NCBI GenBank assembly: GCA_003265685.1
Contig: KZ836102.1
Coordinates: 79,411-143,410 of the forward strand
Length of the DNA: 64,000 nucleotides
Origin: Piscinibacter caeni
GTDB lineage: Bacteria; Pseudomonadota; Gammaproteobacteria; Burkholderiales; Burkholderiaceae_C
Direction: 5' to 3'
How positions within the stretch are numbered: the first letter of the stretch is position 1; every line of letters begins with the position of its first letter. A model generated the notes under the pieces. That model did not search any database. It was not told where the DNA came from and was given only the letters and a program-made list of their open reading frames with translations. Both the position numbers and the translations under genes were made by a program. Shown piece after piece: positions 1 through 7,717 of this stretch.

Positions 1-209
1 GGGTCGATGCCGGGCGCCGACGCGATCTTCGACACGGGGGCCACGACCACCTTGCCGGGGTTGAGCGCAGAGCTGGCAGGTGCCGAGGCCTTGGAGGCTA
101 CTGCCGGCACCTTGTCCTGCCGTACAGCCTCCTCCTTGCCACATCCAGTCAGCGCTGCAGCGAAAAGGAGGCTCGCCGTCACGGCGAGGATTTGGGTAGT
201 GGGACGCAT
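1..209 (-). CDS. putative lipoprotein, C-terminus outside the window
   Basis: Begins at an ATG at 209 and runs off the left edge (at least 69 residues). The first 23 residues form a lipoprotein signal peptide: a short N-region with one Arg, a hydrophobic stretch (ILAVTASLLFAAA) and the lipobox LTGC, so the mature protein should start at Cys23 and be lipidated. The visible mature part is Ala/Lys/Val-rich with no recognised domain and looks like a flexible linker. It starts 35 nt downstream of the PhoH stop and may be read through from it, as no terminator is seen between them. Function unknown. Confidence 0.75.
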   Translation of the reverse strand, partial: MRPTTQILAVTASLLFAAALTGCGKEEAVRQDKVPAVASKASAPASSALNPGKVVVAPVSKIASAPGID

Positions 210-244
210 GATGGTGTGTACCTTGTCTGGTCTTGTGGATTGCG

Positions 245-1903
245 TCAGAGGACTTCCGATGCGAAGTCAGCCAGGCGCGAGCGCTCGCCGCGAGCCAGGG
301 TGACGTGGCCGCCGTGCTCCCACCCCTTGAACCGGTCGACGGCGTAGGTGAGGCCGGAACTGCCTTCGGTGAGGTACGGGGTGTCGATCTGCGCCAGGTT
401 GCCCATGCAGACGATCTTCGTGCCCGGGCCGGCGCGCGTGATCAGCGTCTTCATCTGCTTCGGCGTGAGGTTCTGCGCCTCGTCCAGAATCACGAACTTG
501 TTCATGAACGTGCGGCCGCGCATGAAGTTCATCGACTTGATCTTGAGCTTGCTGCGGATCACGTCGTTCGTGGCCGTGGAGGCGCGATTCCAGTCGCCGC
601 GCGCCGTGGTGTTGGCGGCGAGGAACTCCAGGTTGTCGTCGATCGCGCCCATCCAGGGCGACATCTTCTCCTCCTCGGAGCCGGGCAGGAAGCCGATGTC
701 CTCGCCGACCGAGACCGTGGCGCGCGTGATGATCACCTCGCTGTAGCGCTTGTCGTCGAACACCTGGGCCAGCGCCGCCGCCAGCGTCATCAGCGTCTTG
801 CCGGTGCCCGCGTTGCCGGCCAGCGTCACGAAGTCGCAGTCCGGGTCCATGAGCATGTTCATCGCGAAGCTCTGCTCGCGGTTCTTGGCCACGACGCCCC
901 ACACGCTGTTCTTCGGGTTCGAGTAGTCGCGCAGCGTCTGCAGCACGGCAGACGTGCCGTGGTGTTCGACGACCTTGGCGTACAGCGGCTTCTCGCCTAC
1001 CTGCTCCAGGTAGACGAACAGGTTCACCGACATGGCGGAGACCAGCGGGCCGCGGACGCGGTAGCGGGTGCCTTCGCGGGTCTGCCAGCTCTCCATGCCC
1101 TTGCCGTGCGTCTCCCAGAAGTTCGGCGGGAGCGCCAGGTAGCCGGTGTACAGGACATCGCCGTCGTTGAGGGTCTTGTCGTTGAAGTAGTCCTCGGCGT
1201 CCAGGCCGAGAGCGCGCGCCTTGATGCGCACGTTGATGTCCTTCGAGACGAGAACGACCTGGCGATCGGGCTGCTGGGCGCGCAGCGCCTGCACCACGCC
1301 GAGGATCTGGTTGTCGTTCTTCGTGTCCGGCAGCCCCATCGGGAGCTTGATCTCGAGGGCGCCGGTCTGGAAGAAGATCGAGCCACGCGCCTCGCGCCGG
1401 CCGGTCTTGGACAGCGGCAGGCCCTGACCTTGTGTCAGGTGGTCGCTGGCCAGGGCGTCGAGCTCACGGCTGACCTGGCGCGCATTGCGCGAAGCGTCCG
1501 TGGTCCCCTTCTTGTTGTTGTCGAGCTCCTCCAGCGTGATCATCGGGAGGTAGACGTCGTGCTCGTCGAAGCGGAAGATCGAGACCGGATCGTGCATCAG
1601 CACGTTGGTATCGAGCACGAAGAGCTTGGTCTTGGCGCTCACGGGCGCACCGCGCTTGGCGGCCGGCTTGGGCGCCGCCTTGCCACGGGCCGTGGCCTTG
1701 GCCGGAGCGGGCTTCGCCGGCGCCGCCTTGGCAGAAGTCCCGCCGCCGCCACGAGCTTCGGAGCCGCGCAGCTCCAGAACGGGAACGCCCGGCTCGCGGT
1801 CGCCGCGCTCCGGTTCAAGGTCCAGGGAAGCCGCTTTGCGGCGCGGGGGCTTGGGCAGAGGCATCGGCAGTGGTGGGGTGGTTAGTGGATCGGAAGCAAG
1901 CAT
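245..1903 (-). CDS. phoH: PhoH-like protein: PIN domain plus PhoH ATPase
   Basis: 552 residues. After a Pro/Ala/Lys-rich linker (about residues 1-92) comes a PIN-like nuclease domain opening with KLFVLDTNVLMHDP, then a PhoH ATPase with Walker A GNAGTGKT (about 362) and Walker B VILDEAQN. PIN-PhoH proteins are thought to be RNA-processing helicase/nucleases and PhoH is common in large phages. The ATG at 1903 is favoured because a promoter TTGCGT-17-TACACT lies just upstream and gives a leader of roughly 15 nt without a Shine-Dalgarno; ATG 1864 is an alternative. An open frame continues upstream to 2044 but would overlap the promoter. Assignment is secure, the start is not. Confidence 0.9.
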   Translation of the reverse strand: MLASDPLTTPPLPMPLPKPPRRKAASLDLEPERGDREPGVPVLELRGSEARGGGGTSAKAAPAKPAPAKATARGKAAPKPAAKRGAPVSAKTKLFVLDTNVLMHDPVSIFRFDEHDVYLPMITLEELDNNKKGTTDASRNARQVSRELDALASDHLTQGQGLPLSKTGRREARGSIFFQTGALEIKLPMGLPDTKNDNQILGVVQALRAQQPDRQVVLVSKDINVRIKARALGLDAEDYFNDKTLNDGDVLYTGYLALPPNFWETHGKGMESWQTREGTRYRVRGPLVSAMSVNLFVYLEQVGEKPLYAKVVEHHGTSAVLQTLRDYSNPKNSVWGVVAKNREQSFAMNMLMDPDCDFVTLAGNAGTGKTLMTLAAALAQVFDDKRYSEVIITRATVSVGEDIGFLPGSEEEKMSPWMGAIDDNLEFLAANTTARGDWNRASTATNDVIRSKLKIKSMNFMRGRTFMNKFVILDEAQNLTPKQMKTLITRAGPGTKIVCMGNLAQIDTPYLTEGSSGLTYAVDRFKGWEHGGHVTLARGERSRLADFASEVL

Positions 1904-1951
1904 AACGCTTGCGCATACGTGTAGTGTATCGCACAAGCATAGATAACGCAA
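1904..1951 (-). promoter_or_regulatory. sigma70-like promoter of the PhoH gene
   Basis: On the minus strand TTGCGT (1946-1951) and TACACT (1923-1928) are 17 nt apart. An ACGT-containing TACACGTA stretch follows the -10. The distance to the ATG suggests an almost leaderless mRNA. The -35 overlaps the U-tract of the preceding terminator. Confidence 0.6.
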
Positions 1952-1986
1952 AAGAGAAGCGCCACACGTCCGAAGACGGGTGGCGC
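1950..1986 (-). terminator. Rho-independent terminator after the 2004-2342 gene
   Basis: Minus strand: GC-rich stem GCGCCAC/GTGGCGC with a TTCGG loop followed by TTCTCTTTT. Confidence 0.8.
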
Positions 1987-2003
1987 GGGGGTGGGTTAGA
2001 CGA

Positions 2004-2342
2004 CTACCAGGCGTACGTCGGCAGCTCGTTGGTGACGGATCCATCCGAATCCAGGCGGATCCAGCCGAAACCGTGCTTGCGAGCCCAGGCCATGATGTCC
2101 TGGATGTCCGCCGGCGGCGCCGGGTCCGTGGCCTGCTGGAACTCCTCGGTCGGGACCGAGAGGAACCAGCCGAACTCGTAGCCGGCGCAGTGGTGGAACC
2201 AGTGCGGGTGCCAGGCCGAGGGGCCGGCGTGCAGCAGGTCGTTGGTGGCCTTGGTGATGTGGGCGGTCGAAAGAACCGGGATCTGCATCACTTCGACTTC
2301 CAGGCCGTCGAGGCTCTGGGGGGAGGCTTCGTTGTCGCTCAA
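2004..2342 (-). CDS. small DUF5983-like protein
   Basis: 112 residues from a TTG start with CAGGAG eight bases upstream; an ATG further up (2399) lacks a Shine-Dalgarno. The block VLSTAHITKATNDLL and the later GYEFGWFLSV resemble small plasmid/ICE proteins I associate with DUF5983; this is from memory, not a search. No catalytic motif is evident. Its upstream region carries a 17-bp palindrome (2488-2504) like those before the regulator at 49 kb, so it may be under that regulator. Single gene with its own terminator. Confidence 0.65.
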   Translation of the reverse strand: MSDNEASPQSLDGLEVEVMQIPVLSTAHITKATNDLLHAGPSAWHPHWFHHCAGYEFGWFLSVPTEEFQQATDPAPPADIQDIMAWARKHGFGWIRLDSDGSVTNELPTYAW

Positions 2343-2516
2343 AGGGCAACTCCTGAGTTGATCCAAGCGGGATTGCTTGGCGATCTGGAGATGCCTCACA
2401 GGCAGAGTGACGGCGGCGGCGGTCGCCGCAGGCGCGGGTCAAGGCGGCGGTCTCCGCAACCGAGATCCGGGAAGTTGTGACAATAGATGTGGAGAATTTC
2501 CACAACTCATCACCGG
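2343..2516 (-). promoter_or_regulatory. leader and operator region of the 2004-2342 gene
   Basis: Contains a palindromic operator at 2488-2504 (TGTGGAGAATTTCCACA) and a possible -10 TATTGT next to it. Close to the start is an AGCAATCCCGCTT segment like the leader hairpin loops of neighbouring genes. Confidence 0.5.
2488..2504. promoter_or_regulatory. 17-bp palindromic operator
   Basis: TGTGGAGAATTTCCACA, a perfect 6-5-6 palindrome with the same layout as the three TGTGAA-N5-TTCACA-like sites at 48925-49001. Confidence 0.55.
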
Positions 2517-2555
2517 AAAGAAAAGCGCCACCGAGTCCGAAGACCAGGTGGCGCG
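2517..2555 (-). terminator. terminator after the C5 methyltransferase
   Basis: Minus strand stem GCGCCACC/GGTGGCGC followed by TTTTCTTT. Confidence 0.85.
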
Positions 2556-2572
2556 ATGGCTTGAGCCTGAGG

Positions 2573-3994
2573 TCAGGCTGCCTTGAGCTCGCGGAGCGCG
2601 AAGGGTTGGATCGAAGCCTCAGCCTCACTGGCAAAGCGTTTGAGCGCCTGGCCGAGCAGCTTGAAGATCGAGATGAACGGCGGAACCGTGACGGATTGTC
2701 CGAGAGCCTCGTGCCCGAAGGTCAGGCCGACACCTTCGACCAGATCCTCCCAGACACCCTTGCAGCGCGCGTGTTCACGCACTGTGGGCAGCCTCAGAAG
2801 GTTGCTGTCGTCCGGATGCTTCCAGAAACTGCCAGAACTCTGGCGCTTCCACAAGGACTTGTTCAGGCAAGGCACCTTCTCGCTGTCGGGCGTGAGCACC
2901 GTCATCTTGAAGTTGTTGCCTTTGGCCTCGTCGCGGGCACGCTTGTCCTTCAGGTAGGCCATCTCGCTCCAGCACGGCGCGTCCACCGGCACTTCGTCCA
3001 TGATCTCGCCGAGACGGCGACTCACGGGCTCCGGCCGCTCTAGGCCGTCGAAGCTGAACTCGATCCCCTTGGTCACCGCCACGACACACAGGCGCTCCCG
3101 GTGCTCGAGCACGTTCCATTCGGCCGAGTTGACGATCGTCTCGTGGACGTCGTATCCCAGGTCCCGCAGCTGGTTGCGCAGGATGAACATCGAAGCAGAG
3201 GTTCCCCAGACGGGGACGTTCTCCAGCACGATGGCCGACGGGTTCACCTTGGCGATGATGGCGAGGAAGGCCACGATCAGGTGACCGACTTCGGGGTGCG
3301 CTTCCGCGTGCGAGGCGCCCCGCTTCGCGCGCCCTGCCCTGCTTGCGCCGGAACAAGGGATGCCGCCGACCAGAACGTCCACCTTCGGCAAGCGGCTCAT
3401 CGCCCACTCGTCGAACGCGAGCTCCTGCATCGGCGCCGTCAGGGTCACGGTGTGCTGGTCCACGATCGGGTTGTGATCGCACATGTGCTCGACGCAGTCT
3501 TCCCGGATCTCGTTCGCGAAGGCCAGGCGGCACTCCACGCCGGCCTGTTCAAGGCCCTCGTGCGCCGCACGGTCAAGCACCCCGATGCCGCTCGAAACCG
3601 AGCCGGTGGAAAGGGTTCCGTTCGCCAGTCCGTCCTTCAGCCGAATGACGCGCTCGCGCGCGCGCAGTTCGGAGGCCAGCGGCAGGATGCTGATGACACC
3701 CTCCTGGACGATCACGCGGACCGCCTCGATACCCGTGAAGATGTCGAGCAGTTCCTTGCTGTTGATGTCGATGACCGGGATCTGCCGGTCGCCGCGCTGC
3801 TTGCCAGAGACGATGCGAACACCATCTTCGACCGCCTCCAGCACCAGGAGTGCCCGGCCGGTGTCGACACGCGTGTTGAAGCGCGTGCCCGGCAGGAAAC
3901 CTCCCTTGGTCGGCTCCCTGCCCTCCAGCCAGAGCCGTGGCGAACCACGGTGGCTGCCAATCTTGCGTACTGCGTAGGTATGCAGTGAAGTCAT
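2573..3994 (-). CDS. SymE-like domain fused to a DNA cytosine-C5 methyltransferase
   Basis: 473 residues; ATG 3994 follows AAGGAGA at good spacing. Residues 1-105 resemble the SymE/AbrB-fold toxin family: RLWLEGREPTKGGFLPGTRF is close to the SymE pattern of a WLE followed by AGF-x-PG. From about 130 the protein is a C5 methyltransferase: SAM motif SVSSGIG (132-138), catalytic Pro-Cys in GIPCSGAS (Cys214) and ENV (258-260). Predicted reaction: SAM-dependent 5-methylation of cytosine in DNA. No cognate restriction enzyme is adjacent, so it is more likely a protective or regulatory orphan enzyme. The target-recognition part is short. SymE similarity is by eye; the methyltransferase call is solid. 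Confidence 0.85.
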   Translation of the reverse strand: MTSLHTYAVRKIGSHRGSPRLWLEGREPTKGGFLPGTRFNTRVDTGRALLVLEAVEDGVRIVSGKQRGDRQIPVIDINSKELLDIFTGIEAVRVIVQEGVISILPLASELRARERVIRLKDGLANGTLSTGSVSSGIGVLDRAAHEGLEQAGVECRLAFANEIREDCVEHMCDHNPIVDQHTVTLTAPMQELAFDEWAMSRLPKVDVLVGGIPCSGASRAGRAKRGASHAEAHPEVGHLIVAFLAIIAKVNPSAIVLENVPVWGTSASMFILRNQLRDLGYDVHETIVNSAEWNVLEHRERLCVVAVTKGIEFSFDGLERPEPVSRRLGEIMDEVPVDAPCWSEMAYLKDKRARDEAKGNNFKMTVLTPDSEKVPCLNKSLWKRQSSGSFWKHPDDSNLLRLPTVREHARCKGVWEDLVEGVGLTFGHEALGQSVTVPPFISIFKLLGQALKRFASEAEASIQPFALRELKAA

Positions 3995-4000
3995 GAATCT

Positions 4001-4073
4001 CTCCTTGCATGGTCCAGGGCGGAATTGCCCTGATACGAGGGGATCGCCCACACCCGAACACACGCGGCCCAAG
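4001..4073 (-). promoter_or_regulatory. leader cassette of the methyltransferase gene
   Basis: Minus strand: a diverged CATC-type box (GTGTTCGGG...GATCCCC), then the small hairpin GGGCAATTCCGCCC, then AAGGAGA before the ATG. Sits directly after the terminator of the upstream gene. Confidence 0.5.
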
Positions 4074-4087
4074 GGCGACCAGGCAAG

Positions 4088-4124
4088 AAGAAAAAGCCCC
4101 GGCATCAAGAGATGCGCGGGGCTT
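4088..4124 (-). terminator. terminator after the 4136-4663 gene
   Basis: Minus strand stem AAGCCCCGC/GCCGGGGCTT with TTTTTCTTCTT. Confidence 0.85.
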
Positions 4125-4135
4125 GGGGGGTTGGG

Positions 4136-4663
4136 TCAGTCGGCCGAGGCGCTCGCGCGTTCGGCTTCCAGGTAGCTGCGAAGCGTGGCCTTGACGCTGT
4201 CGAACGCGTTGCCGCTGAAGTACATGCCGGCGAAGTCACCCGTCGTGACGCCCAGGTGATCCTGGATCATCCGGCAGGCCTCGTCGAGCGCGGCGTGCGT
4301 TGCGGCATCGAGGATCGACTCATCGGCCCTGCTCTCGATCTGTTCGGCGTCGAAGCCGGCGGCCTTGGCCAGATCCCAGGCGCTGTTGAAGAGCGCCAGG
4401 TCGGCATCGCTTTGCTCCTGGGTGCAGGCGCCGGACTCCACATCGGACGGGAAGAGAATCTCCCGCCCCTGCGTCGCCTCGAAGGCCTCGGCCATCGCCA
4501 TGTTCGCGTCGCAGAAGTCGTGCGAGGCGCAAACCAGCGGGTCTGTCGAGGCGGCGTTGCGCGCGACAACTTCCGCCATCTCCTCCGGGCTCAGCCATTC
4601 GTGCAACTTGGCAGCGAACGCCATCGCCAGGATGTAGGCCCGGACGGGCTTGGGGGTGCTCAT
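4136..4663 (-). CDS. conserved-looking hypothetical protein with CASHDFCDANM motif
   Basis: 175 residues; ATG 4663 with GGAG 10 nt upstream. Mostly helical and acidic. The Cys/His stretch CASHDFCDANMAMAEAF could be a metal or structural motif. I recall similar small proteins on large plasmids of Pseudomonas and Burkholderiales, but no function is known. Monocistronic, with its own leader and terminator. Confidence 0.7.
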   Translation of the reverse strand: MSTPKPVRAYILAMAFAAKLHEWLSPEEMAEVVARNAASTDPLVCASHDFCDANMAMAEAFEATQGREILFPSDVESGACTQEQSDADLALFNSAWDLAKAAGFDAEQIESRADESILDAATHAALDEACRMIQDHLGVTTGDFAGMYFSGNAFDSVKATLRSYLEAERASASAD

Positions 4664-4669
4664 TAGGTT

Positions 4670-4735
4670 TGGATCTCCAGTTGAACCGGAGCGCGGGATG
4701 CGCTCTCTCTTGGCACTGGGGTGATCGGGCACACG
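4670..4735 (-). promoter_or_regulatory. leader cassette of the 4136-4663 gene
   Basis: Minus strand box CGTGTGCCCGATCACCCC, then hairpin GCGCATCCCGCGC, then GGAG. Confidence 0.55.
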
Positions 4736-4750
4736 CACTGCGACGCCACC

Positions 4751-4788
4751 AAAGAGAAAACCCCGTCACGCAAAGCGATGACGGGGCG
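4751..4788 (-). terminator. terminator after the 4819-5181 gene
   Basis: Minus strand stem CCCCGTCA/TGACGGGG followed by TTTTCTCTTT. Confidence 0.85.
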
Positions 4789-4818
4789 GGCCTGGCCGGA
4801 GGCCGGGCAGATTGAGGA

Positions 4819-5181
4819 TCAGGCGGTCGCGAGTGCCTCCAGCCCGCGGCGGACGATCTCGCGCTTCTTCGTGAGGGTGAGCAGCGTCTCGTTGGTGATC
4901 GTGTCGCCGAAGTCGTGGCTTCGGATGGCCCGCTCCACGAGATCGCGCGGCGCACCGTACACCTGCTCCGGGAAGGTCAGGCGCCCCATGTCCTGGTTCT
5001 GCGACAGCGTGGGCTTGGAGCAAGCGCGAACCCGCACCCCGATGCCCAGGCAGTAGGCCCGGGCGTGCCTCTCGGCCTCGGCGGGATCGACGCCCCAGGT
5101 GAACAGGTAGACCGTCTTGGTGAACCCCAGCGGGCCGGCGTGCACCTCGTCCTCGAGGTGGACTGTGACGAAGTAGATCAT
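4819..5181 (-). CDS. hypothetical protein, 120 residues
   Basis: ATG 5181 preceded by AAGGAA. Begins with a beta-rich segment (MIYFVTVHLEDEV) and contains TVYLFTWGVDPAEAERHARAY, which suggests a small alpha/beta fold. No family recognised. It is transcribed divergently from the plus-strand gene at 5333, sharing a 150-bp intergenic region that holds one CATC-type box in each orientation. Confidence 0.65.
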   Translation of the reverse strand: MIYFVTVHLEDEVHAGPLGFTKTVYLFTWGVDPAEAERHARAYCLGIGVRVRACSKPTLSQNQDMGRLTFPEQVYGAPRDLVERAIRSHDFGDTITNETLLTLTKKREIVRRGLEALATA

Positions 5182-5186
5182 TGGTT

Positions 5187-5246
5187 TCCTTGGTAATGGA
5201 AGCGCACCCATTGCGCTTGCTTGACGAAACCGGGATGACGAACAGG
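5187..5246 (-). promoter_or_regulatory. leader cassette of the 4819-5181 gene
   Basis: Minus strand box CCTGTTCGTCATCCCGG, an excellent match to the cassette consensus, about 50 nt before the ATG. Confidence 0.6.
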
Positions 5247-5268
5247 TGAGTGGAGTTGAGTATGCGTC

Positions 5269-5322
5269 GGTGATAGGCATTCCCGTGAGCAAGGCAGCAT
5301 CCCGCTGCAGCACCCACCACTG
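5269..5322 (+). promoter_or_regulatory. leader cassette of the plus-strand 5333 gene
   Basis: Box GGTGATAGGCATTCCCG followed by the hairpin GCAGCATCCCGCTGC and GGAG. Shows that the cassette works in both orientations. Confidence 0.55.
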
Positions 5323-5332
5323 GAGATTCCAC

Positions 5333-5563
5333 ATGCAAGTCATCATGTACCGTGAACGGGAGGTGCCGGGCGTCGGGGCCCTCGAAGACATCCTGCTCGT
5401 CACCGACGGGCGCGGCGAGCTCAAGAGCAACTGCGTCCCCGGCTCCGCCAAGGCGCTCGCCGACCAGGCGGTCTTCTTCGGCCGCCCGAGCAACGCCGAG
5501 AAGATGTCCGAGCAGGCCTTCAAGATCCTGATCGACCGCCTGAATTCGCAGGCGGTCAACTGA
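5333..5563 (+). CDS. small hypothetical protein, 76 residues
   Basis: ATG 5333 with GGAG 8 nt upstream. Sequence starts MQVIMYREREVPG and ends with a helical AFKILIDRLNSQ. No domain recognised. It is one of the few plus-strand genes in this part. Its own leader box and a strong plus-strand terminator immediately after the stop support it as a real transcription unit. Confidence 0.65.
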   Translation: MQVIMYREREVPGVGALEDILLVTDGRGELKSNCVPGSAKALADQAVFFGRPSNAEKMSEQAFKILIDRLNSQAVN

Positions 5564-5583
5564 TCGACGCCGAACCCACCCAC

Positions 5584-5616
5584 GGCCGCCCCTTACCCGG
5601 GCGGCCGTTTCCTTTT
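5584..5616 (+). terminator. plus-strand terminator after the 5333 gene
   Basis: Stem GGCCGCCC/GGGCGGCC followed by GTTTCCTTTT. Confidence 0.85.
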
Positions 5617-5620
5617 GCGC

Positions 5621-5655
5621 CAAAGAAAAAGGGTCCGCGCGCGAGCGCAGACCCT
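5621..5655 (-). terminator. terminator after the 5698-6435 gene
   Basis: Minus strand stem GGGTCTGCGC/GCGCGGACCC followed by TTTTTCTTTGG. Lies back to back with the plus-strand terminator. Confidence 0.85.
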
Positions 5656-5697
5656 GGGCAGGATCGAGGCAGAGCCCCGTTCTTGCGTGGTTGACCA

Positions 5698-6435
5698 TCA
5701 AGCCCTGGCTGGAGGAAGCTGGAGCGTGTAGGCGTCCAGGATGCCGACCTGGTTCGGGTTCGGGCCGGAGACCAGCGGCAGGCCGCAGGCCATGAAGGGT
5801 TCGATCGCGTCCAGGTCGCGCGAGCTGCAGACGACGTGTTCGCCGGCCAGCGCGCGTGCCACATAGCCGCACTGCGCGATCGACGGCAGCGCGATGCGCT
5901 CGCCTTCGACCACCAGCGTGGGCGTTTCGCCGTAGGTTGCGGCCATGTTGGCCTTGTTCTCGGCTCCCATGGTCTCGAACTTCAGGGCGTTCAGGTAGTC
6001 CGCGACCCAGGCTTGCGGCCAGCGGATCTCGCACTCGCCAGAGTCGCCCCACCGGGAGACCGTCGCCATGCCGGCGCCAGGCATCCCGTTCAGCTGCAGC
6101 TTGCACTGGCCGCTCGGCGCGGTCACACGCAGGACGGACAGGATCGAGGTCTTGTAGTGCCGATGGATGCTCGGCACCACCAGGCCGATCTTGCGCTTGC
6201 CGCGGCCCTGGACGCACCACATCTCGTCGGCGCCGTGATGGGTGCTCTTGCGTGCGCCGATGACGCGAAGCCGGGACGACGAGTCGTCGACAGCGCGGTC
6301 CAGCAGCACCTGCGTCGCCACCATGATCACTGCCTGGGGCATCGTGAACTTGGCCACCTCGGCGCAGGAGGCTTGCTCGACCATCAGGTTGAGTGCGACG
6401 CCGCCCTCGCTGGGCACCAGTTGGTTGTTGCTCAT
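5698..6435 (-). CDS. hypothetical protein, 245 residues
   Basis: ATG 6435 preceded by AAGGAGA. A mixed alpha/beta protein; features include a basic GRGKRKIGLVVPSIHRHYKT stretch and a hydrophobic QAVIMVATQVLLDRA helix. No family recognised. Possible nucleic-acid contact is only suggested by the basic patch. Monocistronic with leader hairpin and terminator. Confidence 0.65.
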   Translation of the reverse strand: MSNNQLVPSEGGVALNLMVEQASCAEVAKFTMPQAVIMVATQVLLDRAVDDSSSRLRVIGARKSTHHGADEMWCVQGRGKRKIGLVVPSIHRHYKTSILSVLRVTAPSGQCKLQLNGMPGAGMATVSRWGDSGECEIRWPQAWVADYLNALKFETMGAENKANMAATYGETPTLVVEGERIALPSIAQCGYVARALAGEHVVCSSRDLDAIEPFMACGLPLVSGPNPNQVGILDAYTLQLPPARA

Positions 6436-6439
6436 GAAG

Positions 6440-6488
6440 ATCTCCTTGAAACAGGCGGAATTGCCATGCTCGAGGTGATGAAGATCAC
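6440..6488 (-). promoter_or_regulatory. leader cassette of the 5698-6435 gene
   Basis: Minus strand box GTGATCTTCATCACC and hairpin GGCAATTCCGCC before AAGGAGA. Confidence 0.55.
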
Positions 6489-6493
6489 CGATC

Positions 6494-6537
6494 AGGAAAA
6501 GAAAGGCCCTGGGGCGTCCGAAGACGCGCACCAGGGC
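6494..6537 (-). terminator. terminator after the PP-loop gene
   Basis: Minus strand stem GCCCTGG/CCAGGGC (with an inner GCGTC/GACGC) followed by CTTTCTTTTCC. Confidence 0.8.
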
Positions 6538-6547
6538 GGGAGGGTGA

Positions 6548-7573
6548 TCAGGTCGGGCCGCAGCCTTCCCCGTAGGCCCCTGCAGGCAGGGTCCAGTTCT
6601 CGACGATGATCGGCTCGTTGTACTCGGTGGACATGGCCAGCGCGATGAGGCGCTCGTCCATGTTGTACGGCGTGCCGGCGGCGACGAGTTGCTCGACGCT
6701 GAGCGTTCGGTGGATCGTGACCTTGAACTGCTGTTCGTAGTCGACGATGCGGATCACCTTCTTCGGCGCGATCTTCGCGGCGCTCGCCCACTGGTCCTTG
6801 CTCCCGAAGATACAGAGCATGCACGAGGCACGTCCCCAACCAAGCCTGTAGCAAGGGTGCGGAGCTATGCGCCAGCGCTCGATGATCTCCCAGACTTGCT
6901 GCTCCGTCCACGCATGGACGGGGCGCCAGTGGTCGATCCATCGCTTGATGCGTGCGCCTGTGCGGTTGTCGGTGCGGTGCGGCTCGAACGTCTGGTACTT
7001 CGCCCGCGATGCGGACTCCTGCGCTCGCTCACCGGTGATCACCAGTGTCTTGCCTTGCACGAACTTTGGATTGTTCGTGATGTAGGCAGCGCCGACGCCG
7101 ATCTTGAGATACGAGCTGCACCAGCGCACGTTCAGCGAAGCAGCCAGCTGCGGAAACTTCATTCGCGTGCCCACCGGACCTTCGCCTCCGATCGCCACCA
7201 TGTCGTTGCCGACCGGGACCATCGTGGGCGCTGTCGGCTGGCCGTTGCGCAGCATCTCGCGTTCGAAGCCGCCTTGCTTCCAGCTGAACGTGATGGGAAT
7301 GCCCATCGCGTCGGCGAAGGCCTTGCAGTAGGCCTCGGTCACCGGCCAATCCATCAGCTCGGAGCCTTCGCGGCCGTCGATCAGGTGGTGGTGCAATTCG
7401 ATGCGTTCCTTCGGGACGCCGAGCTCGAGCAGGTGCAGCACGCACGCGACCGAGTCCTTGCCACCGGAGAAGAAGATGAGCACGCGCTCGTAGTCGAGCG
7501 GGTTCACCGTTTGGAGGTCTTTCGCCCCCTCCTGCGGCTCTTCGAGAGCCAGCTCGTGTTGATCAAAGCCCAT
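6548..7573 (-). CDS. PP-loop ATPase of the PAPS-reductase family
   Basis: 341 residues; ATG 7573 preceded by AAGGAGG. The PP-loop SGGKDS (36-41) binds ATP. Downstream, VITGERAQESASRA matches the GxRxxES block of adenylyl-activating PAPS-reductase-like enzymes, and a CMLCIF Cys pair lies in the C-terminal third. Such proteins activate a substrate by adenylation, often for sulfur or nucleotide chemistry; in phages and plasmids the substrate is usually unknown. It is distinct from the 607-residue PP-loop protein at 24.8-26.7 kb. It could act in nucleic-acid modification with the DpdA-like gene, but that is only a guess from co-occurrence. Confidence 0.85.
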   Translation of the reverse strand: MGFDQHELALEEPQEGAKDLQTVNPLDYERVLIFFSGGKDSVACVLHLLELGVPKERIELHHHLIDGREGSELMDWPVTEAYCKAFADAMGIPITFSWKQGGFEREMLRNGQPTAPTMVPVGNDMVAIGGEGPVGTRMKFPQLAASLNVRWCSSYLKIGVGAAYITNNPKFVQGKTLVITGERAQESASRAKYQTFEPHRTDNRTGARIKRWIDHWRPVHAWTEQQVWEIIERWRIAPHPCYRLGWGRASCMLCIFGSKDQWASAAKIAPKKVIRIVDYEQQFKVTIHRTLSVEQLVAAGTPYNMDERLIALAMSTEYNEPIIVENWTLPAGAYGEGCGPT

Positions 7574-7579
7574 GAGGAC

Positions 7580-7632
7580 CTCCTTGGAGATAGGGCGCGG
7601 GATGCGTCCTTGTCCTGCGGGATGCGATACGC
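7580..7632 (-). promoter_or_regulatory. leader cassette of the PP-loop gene
   Basis: Minus strand box GCGTATCGCATCCCGC, hairpin GGACGCATCCCGCGCCC, then AAGGAGG. Confidence 0.55.
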
Positions 7633-7640
7633 GCGCACGC

Positions 7641-7674
7641 AAGAAAAAAGGCCACACCCCATGGGGGTGCGGCC
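7641..7674 (-). terminator. terminator after the 7718-8137 gene
   Basis: Minus strand stem GGCCGCACCCC/GGGGTGTGGCC followed by TTTTTTCTT. Confidence 0.85.
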
Positions 7675-7717
7675 TCTCGGATTGCTTGCAACGAAGCTGG
7701 GTCAGAGACCCGTTACG

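Noticed and set aside
233-1885. 550-codon open frame on the plus strand
   Set aside because: It is the antisense shadow of PhoH, whose PIN and PhoH motifs are intact on the minus strand; the plus frame reads as low-complexity Arg/Val/His/Leu sequence.
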